A stretch of DNA of 64,000 nucleotides from Mycobacterium sp. ACS4331 (GTDB taxonomy: Bacteria > Actinomycetota > Actinomycetes > Mycobacteriales > Mycobacteriaceae), in contig NZ_LZHW01000087.1 of assembly GCF_001667265.1 (NCBI RefSeq), positions 124,001 through 188,000 of the forward strand. Reading direction: 5' to 3'. Within the stretch, counting starts at the first letter, position 1, and every line of letters begins with the position of its first letter. Of this stretch, positions 16,322 through 25,343 are shown piece after piece. A model generated the notes under the pieces. That model was not told the DNA's origin and did not search any database. It worked only from the letters and a program-made list of their open reading frames with translations. Position numbers and translations under genes: made by a program.

Positions 16322-16723
16322 TCACCAATGGCGCAGCGCGCACAGTGCCCCCTTGGGGCCGTCCGCGGTCGACACCACCACTCCGTCCACCGACAGTTCG
16401 CACCGGAACCTCGGTTCGGTGGGCTGCTGGCCACTGGTCGCCGAAACCATCGCCCAGCGATCGGGGTCGAGCAGCGTGGTGTGCAGCACCCACGGCCGAT
16501 CCGGACCGACGTCGACACGAACCCTGGGACTGAACACATACGGGTTGTGGCTGTAGTCGGCCCACGTCGGCGGGTCGACGTCCCGATAGTAGATGTCGGC
16601 TGTCACAGCGGTTTCCGCCGTCACGGTGTAGGTGATCTGATGTGGTGCGGGCGTGTCCGCGATCGCTGGGGCCGCGGTCCCCACGGCGACGAGCGGGAGC
16701 AGCACCGACAGAAATCTACGCAT
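16322..16723 (-). CDS. Secreted MmpS-like protein
   Basis: 133 residues from ATG 16723; the longer open frame upstream belongs to the neighbouring gene. It has a clear signal peptide (MRRFLSVLLPLVAVGTAAPAIA) with likely cleavage before DTPAP. The mature part has beta-rich features seen in MmpS C-terminal domains: HQITYTVTAE near the start, then a long strand region, FRCELSVDGVVV and a final C. MmpS proteins normally work with MmpL transporters and are membrane anchored; this one looks fully exported. Its start overlaps the end of the upstream secreted-protein gene by eight bases, so both are one unit. Confidence 0.7.
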   Translation of the reverse strand: MRRFLSVLLPLVAVGTAAPAIADTPAPHQITYTVTAETAVTADIYYRDVDPPTWADYSHNPYVFSPRVRVDVGPDRPWVLHTTLLDPDRWAMVSATSGQQPTEPRFRCELSVDGVVVSTADGPKGALCALRHW

Positions 16724-17117
16724 CCCCACGTCTCCATCGCGGCGCGCCGTCCTGCGACTGACAGATGAGGAACAGGCCGTCCGGTGCCTGGGCAACCCAC
16801 CGCTCGTAACCAGCGCAGTCCGCGTCGAGTTCCTTGATTCCGGCCATCGACGGTGACCTGAAGTACCGCGGCTCATACCGGCGCGGCGACCCACAGAACA
16901 CCAGCCTGCCCGGAAGCGTCGACGGCCCTGCGACTGCCGTACCGAACACGAAGTACGCGGTGTCCGCACATGGTGCACCAAGGACCACCCCGGGGGTGAT
17001 GCCGGGTGTGCACGTCGGACCGTCGCACGACACCGGGTCAGCGTTGGCGGGCGCGGCCACGGCCACGGCCAGCGAGGCCACCACCGACACGCCCGCCACA
17101 ACGACATTGACTCGCAC
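16716..17117 (-). CDS. Secreted cysteine-containing protein of unknown function
   Basis: 133 residues from GTG 17117, chosen because it puts a signal peptide (VRVNVVVAGVSVVASLAVAV, then APANA) directly at the N-terminus; the frame is open further upstream but without signal-like content. The mature protein contains several cysteines (SCDGPTC, APCADT, VFCGS, DADCAGY, LICQSQ), which suggests disulfides outside the membrane. I do not recognise a family. It precedes the MmpS-like gene and is divergent from another secreted protein at 17263, forming a small cluster of exported proteins beside the mce operon. Confidence 0.65.
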   Translation of the reverse strand: MRVNVVVAGVSVVASLAVAVAAPANADPVSCDGPTCTPGITPGVVLGAPCADTAYFVFGTAVAGPSTLPGRLVFCGSPRRYEPRYFRSPSMAGIKELDADCAGYERWVAQAPDGLFLICQSQDGAPRWRRGDA

Positions 17118-17262
17118 AACCAGGCACTCTGGCAGGTGGTGCGGGGTCGCAGAGGATGACGGCCCACTGAGCGGACACGCGGGACCGTCGCCGCAGGTCT
17201 CCGGTGGTTGACTTCGATCGCCCCCATGTCCCGTGCCGCCAGGCCCGTTCGAGGAGCAGGCA

Positions 17263-17772
17263 ATGCCGCGTGTTTCCACCATCGTGACCGCCGCCGTCGT
17301 CGCCCTCGGCGGTGTCTGCACCAGTGCCGTCGCGTCGGCCGACAATCCGGCGTGGGGCCTCAACGGCACCTACACCGCGACCTCCAACGGCGAGTGGGCC
17401 CGCAAGAACGAGGTGTTCCACGATCAGGCCAGCCTGCGCAGCACCTGGACCGTGAACACCACCTGCAGTTATCCGGGCGAGTGCACCGGCACGGTCGTCA
17501 GTGACTGGGGCTGGACCGCGCCGATCTACCAGAAGAGCGGCATCTGGTACGTCAAGCACACCGTCGAGGACTGGATCCCCTGCCCGGACGGCAGCACCGC
17601 CCCTGGGCTGCAGACCTTCCGGTTCAAGCCGATGACACCCGAGGGCGCCTACTTCGACCCGACCTCGACGACGCTGGTCGGCGAGGACATCACCACCGGT
17701 CCCAGCGGCGCCTGCGGCGTGAACAAGCCGGTGTACATCAACATGCCGTTCAAGCTCGTCAAGGTCGGCTGA
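17263..17772 (+). CDS. Secreted protein next to the mce operon (family A copy 1)
   Basis: 169 residues from ATG 17263; GAGGAG at 17251-17256 with six-base spacing decides this start over an in-frame GTG upstream. Signal peptide MPRVSTIVTAAVVALGGVCT, cleavage probably after AVASA. The mature part has aromatic beta-type sequence (GTYTATSNGEWARKNE, WTVNTTC, SDWGWTAPIYQ) with paired cysteines and ends in the pattern GACGVNKPVYINMPFKLV. The protein at 28099 on the other side of the mce operon ends similarly. The family looks mycobacterial and uncharacterised. Location suggests a periplasmic or surface helper in lipid handling (inference). Confidence 0.72.
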   Translation: MPRVSTIVTAAVVALGGVCTSAVASADNPAWGLNGTYTATSNGEWARKNEVFHDQASLRSTWTVNTTCSYPGECTGTVVSDWGWTAPIYQKSGIWYVKHTVEDWIPCPDGSTAPGLQTFRFKPMTPEGAYFDPTSTTLVGEDITTGPSGACGVNKPVYINMPFKLVKVG

Positions 17773-17781
17773 GTCCGCGCT

Positions 17782-19350
17782 TCACTGCGGCAGCAGGTCC
17801 TGGAAACTCGTCGGTGCGGGCTGCGCCAAGTCGGACTGCTGATACACCTTGCCGTCGGGCCCGGCGTACTGCCCGGTGCTCGGGTTGTAGGTCGCGAACG
17901 CCACCGAGGGCTCGGTCCCTCCGGAGGGTTCCGTCACCGAGGCGGGCGCCACCGGGTCCACCGGCGGAGCGGGGTCTGCGGGCGGGGCGACTGGGTCCAC
18001 CGGTGGGGCTGCTGGGCCGGCGCCCTCGACACCGGCCGGCGGCATCGGAGTGCCCTCGGCGGGACCGAAGATGTTCTCCTGGAAGTTGATCCGGTCATCC
18101 GGCGGAACGCCCTGCGCGATCAGACCGGGATCGATCGGGTAGGGGCCCAGCACGTGCTGCCGCATCGCCAGCGGCTCAAAGGGCTTGTCGCTCTCACAGA
18201 TCTCGACGGTCGGCGCCCGCTTGCCCGGCTGAGCCATGCACGGGAAGTTTCGCGCGCCGCGCACACCGATGGGTGAGTCCTGCGGCAGCTTGCAGTACAG
18301 CCCGTCCGGGGTGTCCACATCGGTGAGGTCAGCGGGCGACCGCCAGGACGACGGCGGCAGGAACCCCACCGTGCACGCCGGCGGATCACCGAGCGTCAGA
18401 CTGAACTCCGAAAGCGCCATGCCGGTGGGGTTGTTCAGCGATGACCCGTACGACTGGGTCGCCGCCAGGTACGGCGGCAGCAGCACCAGAAGCTGTTCGA
18501 TCGACGGATGGTAAGTGACGCCGATCTGGCCTACGGTGGTCAAATTCGCCAGCAGCACCGGCAGCGTCGGCTTGACCTGGTTGAGCAGGCGCGACGCCTC
18601 GTCGGCGGCACCCGCACCGGTTGTGAGAATCGTCCGGACCTCGGCATCGCGCGTCGCGACCTGTCCGGTGATGCCGGCCAAGCTGCGCGCCCAGGTTCGG
18701 ATCGCCTCGGTGCTCTGCGCCTGCCCGTCGAGCAGCGGTCGGCTGTCGTCGATCAGAGTGCGCGCGTTGTCGGCGGCACCGTTGAGGTCGGCGGCGAGGC
18801 GGCTCGAGGAGTCGAACAGCGAACCCAGATCGTCACCAGTCCCGTTGAGCGCCTTGAAGGATTCATCGAGCAGTCCGGTGAGCTTGGTGGTGGGGATGCT
18901 GTCGACCAGTGCGCTCATCTGGTCGAGCATCGGCCCGACGGGCTGGGGCAGCGACGCGTTCTCCGCGGTGATCACCGAACCGTCCTGCAGGTGCGGTCCC
19001 CCCTCGGCGCGCGGGACCAGGTCGACGTACTGCTCGCCGACCGCCGACACACTGCGCACGTTCGCCTGCAGGTCCGCCGGGATCTTCGGCGACCTCTGCA
19101 GTGACATGGTCACCACGGCGCCCCCACGGGTGGGACGGATGTCGGTGACCTTGCCCACCTCGACGCCGCGGTAGGTGACGTTCGAGAAGCGGTACAGGCC
19201 ACCGGTGTTCGGCACCTCGAGCTTCACCGTGATCCGCCCGATGCCGAGCAGCACCGGTGCCTGCATGTAGACGAAGACCATCGCGCCGACGCCGATCACC
19301 GAAGCGATCGAGAAGATGATCAGCTGGTTGCGGACGAAGCGGGTCAACAT
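17782..19350 (-). CDS. mceF: MceF, substrate-binding subunit of the Mce lipid importer
   Basis: 522 residues, ATG 19350 in a TGATG overlap with mceE. An N-terminal membrane anchor (LIIFSIASVIGVGAMVFVY) is followed by the MCE domain (GRITVKLEVPNTGGLY and FSNVTYRGVEVGKV, about 38-115) and a long helical region. The C-terminal 100 residues are rich in proline and alanine (PVDPVAPPADPAPPVDP). MceA-F proteins form a hetero-hexameric periplasmic tunnel that passes lipid to YrbE permeases. It is the last gene of the operon and ends nine bases from the convergent secreted-protein gene. Confidence 0.95.
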   Translation of the reverse strand: MLTRFVRNQLIIFSIASVIGVGAMVFVYMQAPVLLGIGRITVKLEVPNTGGLYRFSNVTYRGVEVGKVTDIRPTRGGAVVTMSLQRSPKIPADLQANVRSVSAVGEQYVDLVPRAEGGPHLQDGSVITAENASLPQPVGPMLDQMSALVDSIPTTKLTGLLDESFKALNGTGDDLGSLFDSSSRLAADLNGAADNARTLIDDSRPLLDGQAQSTEAIRTWARSLAGITGQVATRDAEVRTILTTGAGAADEASRLLNQVKPTLPVLLANLTTVGQIGVTYHPSIEQLLVLLPPYLAATQSYGSSLNNPTGMALSEFSLTLGDPPACTVGFLPPSSWRSPADLTDVDTPDGLYCKLPQDSPIGVRGARNFPCMAQPGKRAPTVEICESDKPFEPLAMRQHVLGPYPIDPGLIAQGVPPDDRINFQENIFGPAEGTPMPPAGVEGAGPAAPPVDPVAPPADPAPPVDPVAPASVTEPSGGTEPSVAFATYNPSTGQYAGPDGKVYQQSDLAQPAPTSFQDLLPQ

Positions 19351-20561
19351 CAGCTTCCTCCTTCAGTGGGCGCCTCGACAGCGGCCGCCGGGGTCGCAGG
19401 CCCGGTCGGCGGGTCAACCAGCGGTGGGATGGTGGCGACCTCGGTGGGAAGGGGCGTCAGTGGTGCCTGGAGCGGATCCCGGGTGTAGGTGGAGTACCAG
19501 GGGTCGCCCGGTGCCGGCACCAGCGAGGCACCCGGTTCACCCCACCGGGTGCCCAGCAGAATGCCGCTCTTGAGCCGCGGAATGGTGAAGTCGAAGACGA
19601 TGAACTGGTTCATGAAGTCACCGCGGATGCCGCGGTCGATGAAGTCCTGGGTGTAGGGGTAGGTCGGCAGGTAGGACAGGGCCGTCATCAGATCGGGCCC
19701 GACGTCGGCCAGCGCGCGCACCGTGGGCTCGAGATTCTTGAGGTTCCGGACGATGTCGGCGTGCGACTCGTTGATCAGTTGCGTTGCGGTGTTGCTGAAT
19801 CCGCCCAACTTCTCGAGCGCGGTGGTGATGCGTGGCCGCTGCGCGTTGAGCACCTCAAGGGCCTTGGGGATGCGGTCGAGGGCCGAGGTGAGCACCGGCC
19901 GCTGCCCGGCGAAGGTCTCCGCCAGGCGGTTCAGTGACGAGATCGAGGCGATGATGTTGTCGTGCTGGTTGTCCAGCAGGCCGACCACGGTGTTCATCCG
20001 GGTGAGAAGATCGCGGACCTGAACCGCGCGCCCGTCCAGCGCCGCGTTGAAGTTGTGGATGATGTCGCCGATGTGGGTGAGTCCGCCGCCGTTGACCACC
20101 ACCGACAGCGACGACAGGGTCTGCTCGGTGGACGGGTACGTCGACGTCTTGGCCAGCGGAATGGTTGACCCCGCGGGCAGGTGGCCGGTCGGCTCCTCGC
20201 CCACCGGCGGGTCGAGGGCAAGGTGCATCGACCCCAACAGGCTGGTCTGGCCCACCGTCGCGACGGCGTTCGCCGGCACCACCGCGTCGGGCTGCACCGA
20301 CACCTCGACGGCGGCCCGCCAGTTGTCGACGGTCATCGTGCGAACGGCTCCGACCACCACGTCACCCACCATGACGGGCGAATTCGATTCCAGCGTGCCG
20401 ACATTGGCGATCTCGACGTGATAGGTGATGGCATCGGATCCGGTTCCCACCGTGCCGGGCAGCGGCAGGGAGTTGAGCCCGTCGAACGCGCAACCCGACG
20501 TCACCAGGGCTGTGCAGCACGTGGCCGCCAGCAGGCGGCGCACCGGCATCCGTGTGGTCAC
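19350..20561 (-). CDS. mceE: MceE lipoprotein
   Basis: 403 residues, GTG 20561 overlapping the mceD stop as GTGA. A lipoprotein signal is visible: the N-terminus MTTRMPVRRLLAATCC leads to the lipobox VTSGC at about residues 20-24. The MCE domain follows (ITYHVEIANVGTLESNSPVMVGDVVVGAV), then a helical region and a proline-rich tail. The lipidated subunit is standard for MceE in actinobacteria and anchors the hexamer on the outer face of the membrane. It is translationally coupled to mceD and mceF. Confidence 0.95.
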   Translation of the reverse strand: MTTRMPVRRLLAATCCTALVTSGCAFDGLNSLPLPGTVGTGSDAITYHVEIANVGTLESNSPVMVGDVVVGAVRTMTVDNWRAAVEVSVQPDAVVPANAVATVGQTSLLGSMHLALDPPVGEEPTGHLPAGSTIPLAKTSTYPSTEQTLSSLSVVVNGGGLTHIGDIIHNFNAALDGRAVQVRDLLTRMNTVVGLLDNQHDNIIASISSLNRLAETFAGQRPVLTSALDRIPKALEVLNAQRPRITTALEKLGGFSNTATQLINESHADIVRNLKNLEPTVRALADVGPDLMTALSYLPTYPYTQDFIDRGIRGDFMNQFIVFDFTIPRLKSGILLGTRWGEPGASLVPAPGDPWYSTYTRDPLQAPLTPLPTEVATIPPLVDPPTGPATPAAAVEAPTEGGS

Positions 20562-22027
20562 GGGGTGCCTCCCGTCTGTGTCGTCGCAGCGCCGGCTTCA
20601 GCCGGCAGCAGCATCTCAGCGAGGTTCGAGGCCGCGGGCGCCGCGGGCGGCGGTGCCGGGACACCCGGCGGGATGGGCGCACCCGGATACAGCGCCGGGT
20701 GCCGTTCGGCAGGCAGGCCGTTGGGCGCGTACGCACCGGGCGGCTGCGGCGGATCCGTCCACCCCGGTGGGGGTGGCACATCCCCGGCCCCGGTGTAGGC
20801 CGAAACCGCCGGCGGGATCTCGGCCGGGCCCGGCCCGGTTCCACCACCGCCGGGCGCCAGCCGGGGATCGGAGTAGATCACGTTCTTCGGGGAGGGACCG
20901 AGGTAGGCGTTGAACGGGAAGGGCAGGTGGTTGAAGTTCATCAGCCTCAACGCGGGGCCCAGGTACTCCGCACAGGCCTTACCCGAGGCTTCGGCGGTCA
21001 CGTTCTCCACCGCGGCGATCGCCGAGCAGATGGTGGCGACGGGATTGGCGAAGTTGTTCATCGCGAACGAGCCACGCGGTCCACCGGTGTCGGGGTTGTA
21101 GATGTTGTAGCCGTTGACCAGCGCGTTGGGCGCGGCGTGCAGCACGTTCTTGACCACCATGCTGTTGTCCGACAGCACCTGTGTGACGTTGGCCAACCGC
21201 TCGATCTGCTCGGCGGTCTGATCTCGCGAGCCCTCGATGAACCGCTGCACCTTTCCCAGCGCCGACGACAGCTCGGTGATGGCCGAGTCGAGGTCCGAAC
21301 GGCTGCCGTCGACGACGCTCGTGACGTCGGCGAGCCGATCCTGGAACTGCACGATCTGGGTGTTGCTGTCCCGCAGGGCCGCCACGAACACCTGCAGGTT
21401 GGTGATGACGTCGACGATGTTGCCGCTGCCCTCGCCGAGGATGCGGCCAACGTCGGACAACTGGGTGATGGTCTCCCGCAGCCTGTCACCGTTGCCCGCC
21501 ATGGCGTCGGCCGTGCTGTCGATGAAGCGGCCGAGGGAGGTCTCCGAAACCCCGCTCGAGGGGCCAAGTTCGGCGGCCAGGCGGGTGAGCTGCTCTTTGA
21601 TCTCATCCCATTCGACGGGGATGGCGGTGCGGTCCATCCCGATTTCGCCACCGTCGGGGATGGTGTCGCCGCTGGCCTCCGGGCTGGACCCGTAGGCGGG
21701 CGTCAGTTGGACGTACCGGGCGGACACCAGGTTGGGCGCCACGATGATGGCCTTGGCGTCCGCGGGCACGGGGACGTCGCGGTCGATCTTGAGAGTGACC
21801 CGGGTGCTCGTGGGCAGCGGTTCGATGGCCTCGATGGTGCCCACCCGGACACCGACCACCCGCACTTCGTCACCGGGATAGATCGCGGTCGCCGACTTGA
21901 AGTGAGCGGTGAGCGTCTTGGGGCCCAGGAACTGTTGGTACGCGATGTATCCGGCGCCCGCGACCGCCGATACGGCCAGAGCGACGGCCAGGAGTCTCTT
22001 GGCCCGCGGACCGAAGCGTCGGGTCAT
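20558..22027 (-). CDS. mceD: MceD subunit
   Basis: 489 residues, ATG 22027 in an ATGA overlap with mceC. A membrane anchor (LLAVALAVSAVAGAGYIAYQ) is followed by the MCE domain with IYPGDEVRVVGVRVGTIEAI, about 40-120, and the coiled region that builds the tunnel. The last about 110 residues are very proline- and glycine-rich (PAPPPAAPAASN and similar), a known trait of some MceD proteins and possibly a wall-spanning extension. It belongs to the six-subunit Mce complex; the transported lipid is not predictable from this sequence. Confidence 0.95.
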   Translation of the reverse strand: MTRRFGPRAKRLLAVALAVSAVAGAGYIAYQQFLGPKTLTAHFKSATAIYPGDEVRVVGVRVGTIEAIEPLPTSTRVTLKIDRDVPVPADAKAIIVAPNLVSARYVQLTPAYGSSPEASGDTIPDGGEIGMDRTAIPVEWDEIKEQLTRLAAELGPSSGVSETSLGRFIDSTADAMAGNGDRLRETITQLSDVGRILGEGSGNIVDVITNLQVFVAALRDSNTQIVQFQDRLADVTSVVDGSRSDLDSAITELSSALGKVQRFIEGSRDQTAEQIERLANVTQVLSDNSMVVKNVLHAAPNALVNGYNIYNPDTGGPRGSFAMNNFANPVATICSAIAAVENVTAEASGKACAEYLGPALRLMNFNHLPFPFNAYLGPSPKNVIYSDPRLAPGGGGTGPGPAEIPPAVSAYTGAGDVPPPPGWTDPPQPPGAYAPNGLPAERHPALYPGAPIPPGVPAPPPAAPAASNLAEMLLPAEAGAATTQTGGTP

Positions 22028-23106
22028 GGGTGTCCTCCGGGAATTCCGTTGTAGGGGAACGGGAATTCGGCGCGAGGGCCGGCATTGTCGGGCGGCTGGC
22101 CAGCGTTCACGCCACGGCGGAAGCCCAGCGCGTAGTCGAGGAAGGGCTGGATGGCCGGGCCGGGGAGGAGGTTCGAGGCGAATCCGTAGTAGTAGAAGCC
22201 GTTGTTGACGGCCTCACCCTGAGTCAGTTGGTATTTGGCCAACCCGCGCAGGGACTTCTCCAGGTTGTCGCGGTTGCGTTCGAGCATCTCCGAGACCCGG
22301 TTGAGCTGTTCGAGGGCGGGCGCGAGTTCCTTCTCGTTGTCGTCGACGAGGCCCGACAACTCCCTCGTCACGGCCGTGGTGTTGGCGAGCAGGTTGACGA
22401 TCGAGTGCCGTCGGTCCTGCAGCACCCCGAGCAGATCGTTGGCGTTGAGGATCAGGCTGTTCACCTGTTCGCTTCGCTCCGAGAGGATTCCAGTGACGTC
22501 AGATGCCGTCGACAGCAGACTGCTCAACGATTCGTTGCGCTTGTTCAGCGACTTGGACAGCCGGCTCACACCGTCGAACGTCGGCGCCAGCTGCGGGGCG
22601 AGGCGCTCGATGGTCTCCGAGAGCGTGTCCAGCGAGTGATTGATGGCCGCGGTGTCGGTCTGGGCGGTGTTCGACGTGAACTCGCCGATGGCATCGGTCA
22701 GTGAATACGGCGAGGAGGTGCGGGTCAGCGGGATGACGCCGAGGGCACCGATGCTGCCGCTGCCGCGCGGCTCGAGGACCAGAACCCGTTCACCGAGCAG
22801 GGTCCCGATGCTGATCTGCGCGGTGGTGTCCCGGCCGAGCCGCACTCGGCTGTTGACCGCGAAGGTCACCAGCGCCCTGCCGCTGTCGAGTTCGACGTCG
22901 GAGACCGTGCCGACGGTCACGCCGGACACCTTCACGTTGTTGCCGGCGGTGAGTCCGCCGGCCTCGGCGAACTGCGCCTGGTACCTGATCGAGGTCGCCA
23001 TGGACATCAACTGCTGTGGCCGCAGGCCCACGGCGATGATCAGGACGATCAGCACCAGGCCGATCAATCCGGTTCGGAAGAGCGAGGATTGGCGATATTT
23101 CAGCAT
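22024..23106 (-). CDS. mceC: MceC subunit
   Basis: 360 residues from ATG 23106 (MLKYRQSS), which shares a base with the mceB stop (TGATG); the open frame extends upstream only inside mceB. Anchor TGLIGLVLIVLIIAVGL, then the MCE domain (QYRAQF-like start YQAQFAEAGGLTAGNNVKVSG, VTVGTVSDV) and long helices with repeated leucines. Compared with the other subunits it has only a short tail. Role as for the other Mce subunits: periplasmic tunnel of the lipid importer. Confidence 0.95.
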   Translation of the reverse strand: MLKYRQSSLFRTGLIGLVLIVLIIAVGLRPQQLMSMATSIRYQAQFAEAGGLTAGNNVKVSGVTVGTVSDVELDSGRALVTFAVNSRVRLGRDTTAQISIGTLLGERVLVLEPRGSGSIGALGVIPLTRTSSPYSLTDAIGEFTSNTAQTDTAAINHSLDTLSETIERLAPQLAPTFDGVSRLSKSLNKRNESLSSLLSTASDVTGILSERSEQVNSLILNANDLLGVLQDRRHSIVNLLANTTAVTRELSGLVDDNEKELAPALEQLNRVSEMLERNRDNLEKSLRGLAKYQLTQGEAVNNGFYYYGFASNLLPGPAIQPFLDYALGFRRGVNAGQPPDNAGPRAEFPFPYNGIPGGHP

Positions 23107-24137
23107 CAGGGCTCCCCGCACCGGCCGGTGTTCTGAATGACCCAGGGGAAGTGGGCCGTGCGCCCCTGCAGATCTGAAACCCTCAGGGAGACACCACAGA
23201 TGTAGAGGTTCAACCAACTTCCGTAGGAGCCCAGCCGCACCAGTTTGCGGTAGTTCTGCGGGGTCTTCTGCATCAGGAGATCAAGCCGGGCCAGGTCGGT
23301 CTCGCTGGACAGCAGCGGGGCCAGCCGGGTCAGCTGGTCCACGGTGCCCGACAGCGGGGGTCGCGCTTCGGTCAGCAGACCCGCGAGCGACGCAGTGCCG
23401 TTGTCCAGCGCCGTGATCGCCTCGCCGATCGGGTCCCGCTCCTCGGCCAGGCCACTGACCAGGCGCTCGAGCCCGTCGACCGCTCCGGAGAACTTCTGCC
23501 CGTCCTTGGCGAGCACGGACAGGGTGTCGTTGAGGTTCTCGATCAACCGCTCCACGGTCTGCCCGTTGTCGGCCAGCGCATTGGTGAACGACGATGTCCT
23601 CGCGAACAACGATTCAAGATCGCCACCCTGACCCTGCAGAATCTGGATCAGGGAGTTGGTCAGCGTGTTGACGTCGTCGGGGTTGAGCCCCTGGATGACC
23701 GGTTTGAGGCCACCGAGAAGGAGATCGAGGTTCAGGGCCGGCTCGGTGTGGTCGATCCCGATGTGGGAGCCCGGCGGCCGGACCTTGACCGATCCGGGCT
23801 CGTCGATGAGTTCGAGGTACCGGTCGCCGACGAGATTGAGGTAGCGCACCGCGACCGTCGTCCCCTCGGTCAGCCGCACCTTGTCGTCGGCGTCGAACGA
23901 CACCAGGACCGTGTTGTCCGGCTGCAGGTCCACGCCCCGCACGGTGCCGACGCGAATGCCGGCCACCCGCACCGAGTCACCCGACTTGAGACTGGACGCG
24001 TCCTGGAACAGCGCGGAGTATCCGTGGGTGGTCCCCGAGCGGTACTGGCTGAAGATCGCGAACAGGCCTGCCGTCAGCACCACCATCGTCAGCCCGAAGG
24101 CGCCGAACTTGGCGGCCGTCCTCCCCAGCCCGGTCAC
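23106..24137 (-). CDS. mceB: MceB subunit
   Basis: 343 residues, GTG 24137 overlapping the mceA stop as GTGA. Membrane anchor FGLTMVVLTAGLFAIFSQY near the N-terminus, MCE domain with DASSLKSGDSVRVAGIRVGTV, and a helical region. The C-terminal part ends in a short cysteine-containing stretch (YICGVSLRVSD, and a final GRCGEP). It is the shortest subunit of this operon. It is coupled on both sides, consistent with equal stoichiometry in the hexamer. Confidence 0.95.
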   Translation of the reverse strand: MTGLGRTAAKFGAFGLTMVVLTAGLFAIFSQYRSGTTHGYSALFQDASSLKSGDSVRVAGIRVGTVRGVDLQPDNTVLVSFDADDKVRLTEGTTVAVRYLNLVGDRYLELIDEPGSVKVRPPGSHIGIDHTEPALNLDLLLGGLKPVIQGLNPDDVNTLTNSLIQILQGQGGDLESLFARTSSFTNALADNGQTVERLIENLNDTLSVLAKDGQKFSGAVDGLERLVSGLAEERDPIGEAITALDNGTASLAGLLTEARPPLSGTVDQLTRLAPLLSSETDLARLDLLMQKTPQNYRKLVRLGSYGSWLNLYICGVSLRVSDLQGRTAHFPWVIQNTGRCGEP

Positions 24138-25327
24138 CCTGGCTGTCCGATCTGTGCGGTGTTGCGCGGCGGTCCGTCGATCGGGCCGTAGAGCATCTGC
24201 TTGAGGCCGTCGGAGTTCAACAGGATTCCTTCATTGCCGTACTGCGCGGGGTTGGCGTTGACGTCGGTGACGACGAAGGGCGGGTGCTTCTGGAAGCCGA
24301 CCTTGGGCAGATCCGTGCACTGCGGTCCGCCGGTGGCCGCGACCTTGGGCAGGTTCTGCGGATACCGGTAGCGCTCCTGCCCGAAGACCACGGTCTGCAA
24401 CAGCACGCCACCGGGAAGGGGCGTGCCGGGGGCCTTGGCCAGCTCCACCGCACCGCCGAGGCCGCAGGTCAGCGCCGCGTTGTACTGGTTGGTCAGGTCC
24501 GTCGTCGGGACCAGCAGGCGCATGACGTCGGCGACCGCCTGACGGTTGGTGCCCACGACATCGGTGCCGGTGTCGGCGAGGCCGACGACGCTGATGAGGA
24601 GGGCATCGAGGTTCTGCTGTTCGTCGACGAAGGTCTGACTCATCGTCGTCGCGGCCTCGACGGTGGTGACGAGGTCGGGTGCCGCGTCGGCGTAGGCGTT
24701 GATCACCTCGGGCGCGACGGTGAGCTCATGCTCCATGTTCGGCAGGCTCGGGTCGATCTTCGTCAGGAACTCGTCCAGGTCGGTCATCATCTGGCCGATC
24801 TGGTCGCCTCGGCCGTCCAGTGCCGTCGCCAGGGCGCCGAGCGTCTCGTTGAGCTTGGTGGGCTCGATCTTCGACAGCACCGAGGACAGCTGCTCGAAAA
24901 CCGTGTTGATCTCGACCGTCACATGATCGGCGTCGAGCACCTGACCGGGGTGCAGACCTTCGGCTGCCGGGTCCGCCGGCGGCACCAGATCGACGTACTT
25001 GGCGCCGAACACCGTCGAAGACGAGATGTCCACGCGCACGTTGGACGGGATGAGTTCCAGGTACGACGGGTCCATCGCCAGGTGCAGCGCGGCACGCCCG
25101 TCGGGCAGGGATTCAATCCTGCGCACCGAACCCACCTGGGCGCCATGCAGTTTCACCTTGGCGTCGGCGTTCATGACCAGGCCCGCCCGCTCAGCCAACA
25201 CCGTGACGGGGACGGTGTCGGTGAAGCTGCCCCGGAACAGGCCCACCGCGAGGGCCACCACGGCCGCTGCCGCAAGGACGGTGGCGCCGCCCATGAGGGG
25301 GCGCTTGACCTCGGGATTCAGTGCCAC
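24134..25327 (-). CDS. mceA: MceA subunit
   Basis: 397 residues from ATG 25327, 16 bases after yrbEB. Anchor ATVLAAAAVVALAVGLF, then the MCE domain (VLAERAGLVMNADAKVKLHG, AQVGSVRRI) at about 38-125 and helices. The C-terminal region contains two cysteines in ALTCGLGG and PQCTDLP, a pattern seen in other MceA proteins. First of the six mce genes. The closeness of the operon to KshA/KstD-type genes suggests a steroid-like or other polycyclic substrate, but it is not an obvious Mce4 orthologue by eye (inference). Confidence 0.95.
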   Translation of the reverse strand: MALNPEVKRPLMGGATVLAAAAVVALAVGLFRGSFTDTVPVTVLAERAGLVMNADAKVKLHGAQVGSVRRIESLPDGRAALHLAMDPSYLELIPSNVRVDISSSTVFGAKYVDLVPPADPAAEGLHPGQVLDADHVTVEINTVFEQLSSVLSKIEPTKLNETLGALATALDGRGDQIGQMMTDLDEFLTKIDPSLPNMEHELTVAPEVINAYADAAPDLVTTVEAATTMSQTFVDEQQNLDALLISVVGLADTGTDVVGTNRQAVADVMRLLVPTTDLTNQYNAALTCGLGGAVELAKAPGTPLPGGVLLQTVVFGQERYRYPQNLPKVAATGGPQCTDLPKVGFQKHPPFVVTDVNANPAQYGNEGILLNSDGLKQMLYGPIDGPPRNTAQIGQPG

Positions 25328-25343
25328 AGCAGAACTCTCCCCT

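Noticed and set aside
20552-22054. 500-codon forward open frame opposite mceD
   Set aside because: It is the complement of a clear mceD gene with all Mce features. The forward frame has no domain and its composition is that of a GC-rich shadow.
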